A DNA stretch of 51,790 nt from Polychytrium aggregatum (taxonomy: Eukaryota > Chytridiomycota > Chytridiomycetes > Polychytriales), in NCBI RefSeq assembly GCF_025602895.1, contig NW_026516414.1, forward strand, positions 1 to 51,790, read 5' to 3'. Below, piece after piece: positions 49,003 through 51,790 of the stretch (positions within the stretch are counted from its first letter, which is position 1; each line of letters opens with the position of its first letter). The translations under genes and the position numbers were made by a program. The notes under the pieces are model-generated. The model did no database searches. It was given only the letters and a program-made list of their open reading frames with translations, and had not been told where the DNA came from.

Positions 49003-49134
49003 GTTGCAGCAAGATCGTTTGCTGAACTATAGCATCATTTTTGTTTTGCCATAGAATCGGGTCCTGTGCCAAATGCCTGGTGCGCTGTGTGAGGCTCAAA
49101 GATTCTCAGCACGACCCACCAGTGAGAAGCCAGC
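49003..49134. promoter_or_regulatory. Divergent intergenic region
   Basis: 132 bp between the fibre gene and the NADAR gene, with a T-rich stretch (TCATTTTTGTTTTG, about 49032-49045) like one at about 44760-44773 in the other divergent region. It presumably holds promoters for both genes. Confidence 0.3.
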
Positions 49135-49677
49135 ATGACGCAGAGTGATCGATTCTGCTTCTTTTCCTACTCTCCAGATATGCCACCCGGCCAAGGCGAA
49201 TACGAGTGCGTCGCAGATGCCAGCATCTACACCAGCCTACAGCAAACCCCGAATTGGAGACGAGTACTGAGCCACTTCCACGTCTGTCCATTCGGCTTCG
49301 AAGGAAAAACGTACAATTCAATCGAACATGCATACCATGCAGCCAAGATCTCGATCGCGAATCCAGACGCAGCATACGAATTCACTCGAGACAGTGGGAG
49401 TGCACTAGGTCGGGGCGATGGTCTGGCTGCTAGACGAGCGAGGCAGTGTGTTCGCTTGTCGAAGAAGCAGGTCGATCAATGGGAGGCCATCAAAGCAGAC
49501 AGACTCTACCACATGGCAAAAGCCAAGTACACTTCATGCGCAGCTGCTCGTGAGATCCTGCGCTGCACCGGGAATGCAGAGCTCTGGCATCGTCATCGCT
49601 TCATGCCCCAGCCCGAGCGATTCTGGCATCTGGAACGAGTTCGGAGCGAGCTCCCAGCCAATGGCGAAATCTTTTGA
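49135..49677 (+). CDS. NADAR-family (YbiA-like) protein
   Basis: 180 residues. Family marks: SHFHVCPFGFEGKTYNSIEHAYHAAK (about 50-75), where YNSIEHAYHAAK is the signature helix; then ALGRGDGLA, WEAIKADRLYHMAKAKY and ILRCTGNAELW near the end. The NADAR fold in studied members removes ADP-ribose from guanine in nucleic acids or cleaves related ADP-ribosyl compounds, and in riboflavin metabolism YbiA-type proteins cleave a toxic intermediate. Members are found in bacteria, phages and large DNA viruses, where a role in countering ADP-ribosylation is plausible here but inferred. It is followed after 25 bp by the second fibre-like gene on the same strand. Confidence 0.85.
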   Translation: MTQSDRFCFFSYSPDMPPGQGEYECVADASIYTSLQQTPNWRRVLSHFHVCPFGFEGKTYNSIEHAYHAAKISIANPDAAYEFTRDSGSALGRGDGLAARRARQCVRLSKKQVDQWEAIKADRLYHMAKAKYTSCAAAREILRCTGNAELWHRHRFMPQPERFWHLERVRSELPANGEIF

Positions 49678-49702
49678 TTTTGTGTGAGCAGAACGCTACG
49701 AG

Positions 49703-50536
49703 ATGTCACACATAACCACAGGAGCGTTCATCCAAGGCAATCTCGATCTCCTCAATGACCAAGGACTCACCACGGGAGGTAGTCTGTATACAGCGGGCAC
49801 CATTCAGGTCGCATCGACAACCGATTCTACCGCCGTGGGTGTCGGCTCTGTGATCACCGCAGGTGGGCTTTCTGTGGCTAAGAACACAAATCTAGGAGGG
49901 ACACTCACTATGGCAAGCGATTTTTCCATCCCCACGTTCGTGACGCTCTCCAAGTCGCTGAAGCAAGTCTACATCACGGGCCAGACGAATTTGAATGGAT
50001 TGTTACTGAATGCACTGACCACTGACTGCACAGCGCTCGGAACAGGCTCTGTCCAGTTTTCCGGCGGTCTCTCGGTCCAAAAGAATCTATATTGCGGTGG
50101 AAGCATTGACTGCTCTGGTAGCATCACCGCATCGAGCGGTCTGACTGTGACTGGTAACACCTCTCTGCAAGGCACCGTGACCGGTTCGAACGGAATCGCC
50201 ATCTCCCCACTGGTCTATTCAATGGCTCTTCCAACCAATGGAACGTCCTTCACTCTGACATCGGGTCCTACTTTTGGAGCGTTTCTATTGCTCATTGGCT
50301 CCGCGACCGACCAAGGAATGTATTTGATCGCCTCTGTGTGCAAAAGCAATGTCACCATATCAGGCCTAACCCCAGCAGCCCCCACATACAACACCAATAC
50401 ATTGGCTTATACGGGCCTATTGATCACCATTAGCTGGAGTGCGACTTATTTGACATTCCGGTATATATCTTCCAAGCCGGGCAGCACCAGTGGATCGACT
50501 GATAATTACACCATAAAATTGATACCATGGAATTAA
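49703..50536 (+). CDS. Short fibre-like protein with the same head domain
   Basis: 277 residues. The N-terminal half has three repeats of the type found in 46018-49002 ([42 protein letters not shown]). The C-terminal half ([23 protein letters not shown]) matches the terminal domain of the long protein, including the final P-W. Unlike the long protein it contains a few cysteines. Likely a second virion surface protein sharing an attachment or trimerisation head. It overlaps the end of the converging collagen-like gene by 4 bases. Confidence 0.72.
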   Translation: MSHITTGAFIQGNLDLLNDQGLTTGGSLYTAGTIQVASTTDSTAVGVGSVITAGGLSVAKNTNLGGTLTMASDFSIPTFVTLSKSLKQVYITGQTNLNGLLLNALTTDCTALGTGSVQFSGGLSVQKNLYCGGSIDCSGSITASSGLTVTGNTSLQGTVTGSNGIAISPLVYSMALPTNGTSFTLTSGPTFGAFLLLIGSATDQGMYLIASVCKSNVTISGLTPAAPTYNTNTLAYTGLLITISWSATYLTFRYISSKPGSTSGSTDNYTIKLIPWN

Positions 50537-51481
50537 GACTGGTACACTGCCCAGGGTAGACGCCATGCCTGGGATTCACCCCCATTGCAGTCCATGACCT
50601 GGATAGCTGTTGAGTTCGCTGCTGACCCACCCGCCCGATCCACACATTTGGCTGTGTTTCCTGCAAATTGCATGGTAGATCCGCCATTAATGACGTTAAA
50701 TTGTTGACTTGGTGTCGAAGGGTTGCAAGTCTTGATCACCATCTGGGTGCCATTTTGAAGATTGCCGCCATCGAGGCATTTGCCGCTGGTAAAATCCATA
50801 ATCTGCTTGGTAGTAGGGTTATAACGGAACGATTGCCCTCCGTGACCGTGACAAGCCCACATGGCCAGATTAGTCCCGTCCGCAGTACCACCTCCCCAGA
50901 CCGAAGCACATTGGGTTGGGGTATCTGCGGCCGGGATAAGACCCCAGTTGTTGATGAAACCAGACACGGGGATGCCAGCACCGGGAGGACCGGGTTGTCC
51001 TGGAATGCCTTGCGGTCCAACAGGTCCAGCGGGTCCAGCCGGCCCCATAGCACCGGGAGCACCTGCAGGACCTATCGGGCCTGGTGGGCCCTGCAAACCC
51101 TGCAACCCCATAGCCCCAGGAGGACCAGTGATTCCAGTCGAACCCGCAGATGTGACAGTACTTACCAGCCCGGTCGTTGCATTGGTGCTTGTGATGGTCG
51201 GGGATATCGCGGGAAACGGCAGCCGGTGTCGACGACACGATAGAGGCGGGCGCCGGTGCTGGTGCTGGTGTGGATACAGGTGTGGGTGTGGACGCAGCCG
51301 TCGATGGTGATGCAGGTGCTGCTACTTGCTCCATACGACGAGTGAATGGGTTGTATTTGTAAGCGACACCGGATCCAGTCGAGGCTGGTAGAAACGACTC
51401 GACTCCCTTCTTTGTATAGTAATACATGACCATAAATCCGATAACGAATATCGCAAAGTAGACGATCGGCGTTTGGTCCAT
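50533..51481 (-). pseudogene. Membrane-anchored collagen-like/ricin-B-lectin protein, one frame break
   Basis: Start at the ATG of MDQTPIVYFAIF (51481). A transmembrane helix (IVYFAIFVIGFMVMYYY) is followed by a short basic stretch, a Pro/Ala/Thr-rich linker, about 15 Gly-X-Y triplets ([18 protein letters not shown]), and a ricin-B-type lectin domain with repeated Q-x-W/F-like elements (QSFRYN, QQFNV, QAWRL). The linker and the collagen part are in different frames. The switch is near 51208-51218 (sense GTTTCCCGCG) and is what one extra base would cause. Collagen-like proteins are common on giant virions. Only the sugar-binding lectin fold is present; nothing suggests a ribosome-inactivating chain. 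It could be a sequencing error, a real lesion or +1 recoding. Confidence 0.65.
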
Positions 51482-51538
51482 GGGCAAAAATATTGTATTG
51501 TCATTCAGTCTCGAAAAAAGTACATGACTCAACTTCTC

Positions 51539-51790
51539 TCACACGCCCTTCTGCCAAGCCCTCTTGCTCTGTCTAACTGTGAATAATTCCCCAGCCGCAT
51601 TCAAGCGCACCGAGTCCTGCCTGATCGTCCACACCTCTTGATCGTTCATCAGCTCTAGGACTCGCTTGTGTCCTATAACAACCTGTTCCTTACACACACC
51701 CTTCGACGACATTTTATGCTTCTGAGTTTCGCTATCGAATGCCGAATAGAGCTTGGGCGCTAATTCCACGAGCTCTGTGCCACTGAATTC
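51539..51790 (-). CDS. Hypothetical protein, possibly partial at the window edge
   Basis: A frame open from the window end. The most likely start is the ATG at 51713, giving a 57-residue protein (MSSKGVCKEQVVIGHKRVLEL to RAWQKGV). The sequence upstream of this ATG (ELAPKLYSAFDSETQKHK) is also protein-like, so the gene may extend beyond the window. Basic, no membrane segment, no recognised family. It runs in the same direction as the collagen/lectin gene, 57 bp upstream of its start. Confidence 0.45.
   Translation of the reverse strand, partial: EFSGTELVELAPKLYSAFDSETQKHKMSSKGVCKEQVVIGHKRVLELMNDQEVWTIRQDSVRLNAAGELFTVRQSKRAWQKGV

Noticed and set aside
51168-51240. Possible intron with GTAAGT in the collagen-like gene
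   Set aside because: The GTAAGT lies within sequence that reads as the start of the collagen part, and splicing to the nearest AG would not move the linker frame into the collagen frame.

Overview
The window reads as a eukaryotic nuclear sequence, or a large DNA virus genome, packed with nested transposons. No operons, ribosome binding sites, tRNAs, rRNAs or CRISPR arrays were seen. Four chromodomain or Ty3/gypsy-type LTR retrotransposon copies or families and one Tc1/mariner-type DNA transposon carrying a Fanzor (eukaryotic TnpB-like) nuclease fill about 2041-43520. The rightmost 8 kb (43537-51790) is a compact, intron-less run of genes of a kind typical of giant viruses: a GH18 chitinase-like protein, a SET-like protein with a charged tail, two virion-fibre-like repeat proteins, a NADAR protein and a collagen/ricin-B-lectin membrane protein. 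My best reading is a protist or early-diverging fungal genome with an endogenised giant-virus tract invaded by transposons. A giant virus genome carrying retrotransposons is the alternative, and the sequence alone does not decide.

Layout. 1-2040: two paralogous genes of unknown function, the second cut by a retrotransposon, with degraded sequence between them. 2041-8118: retrotransposon A1 (family A, minus strand), intact pol, broken gag, truncated 5' LTR. 8119-19933: retrotransposon B (plus strand), with A2 (12688-19101) nested in its integrase/chromodomain region. 19934-20465: 3' part of an acidic gene plus flank. 20466-32886: retrotransposon E2 (minus), whose gag is split by retrotransposon E3 (25790-32131, minus; perfect 5-bp duplication GTTTG). 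32887-33323: inverted fragment of a Fanzor gene. 33324-43520: Tc1/mariner-type transposon with 26-bp terminal inverted repeats, a DD34E transposase and a Fanzor gene, the latter split by intact retrotransposon A3 (35655-42061; perfect duplication CCATA). 43521-51790: the giant-virus-like block.

Two themes stand out. First, families A, E2 and E3 lack an obvious tRNA primer site. The sequence just inside the 5' LTR is complementary to 9-12 nt lying 38-39 nt downstream of the LTR TATA box in all three families, which is the signature of Tf1-type self-primed reverse transcription. Family A adds a striking set of small hairpins in its leader. Second, the transposase-Fanzor element is an essentially complete eukaryotic counterpart of a bacterial transposase plus TnpB element. 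Its Fanzor stop codon lies one base from the terminal repeat, and its only obvious disruption is the clean A3 insertion.
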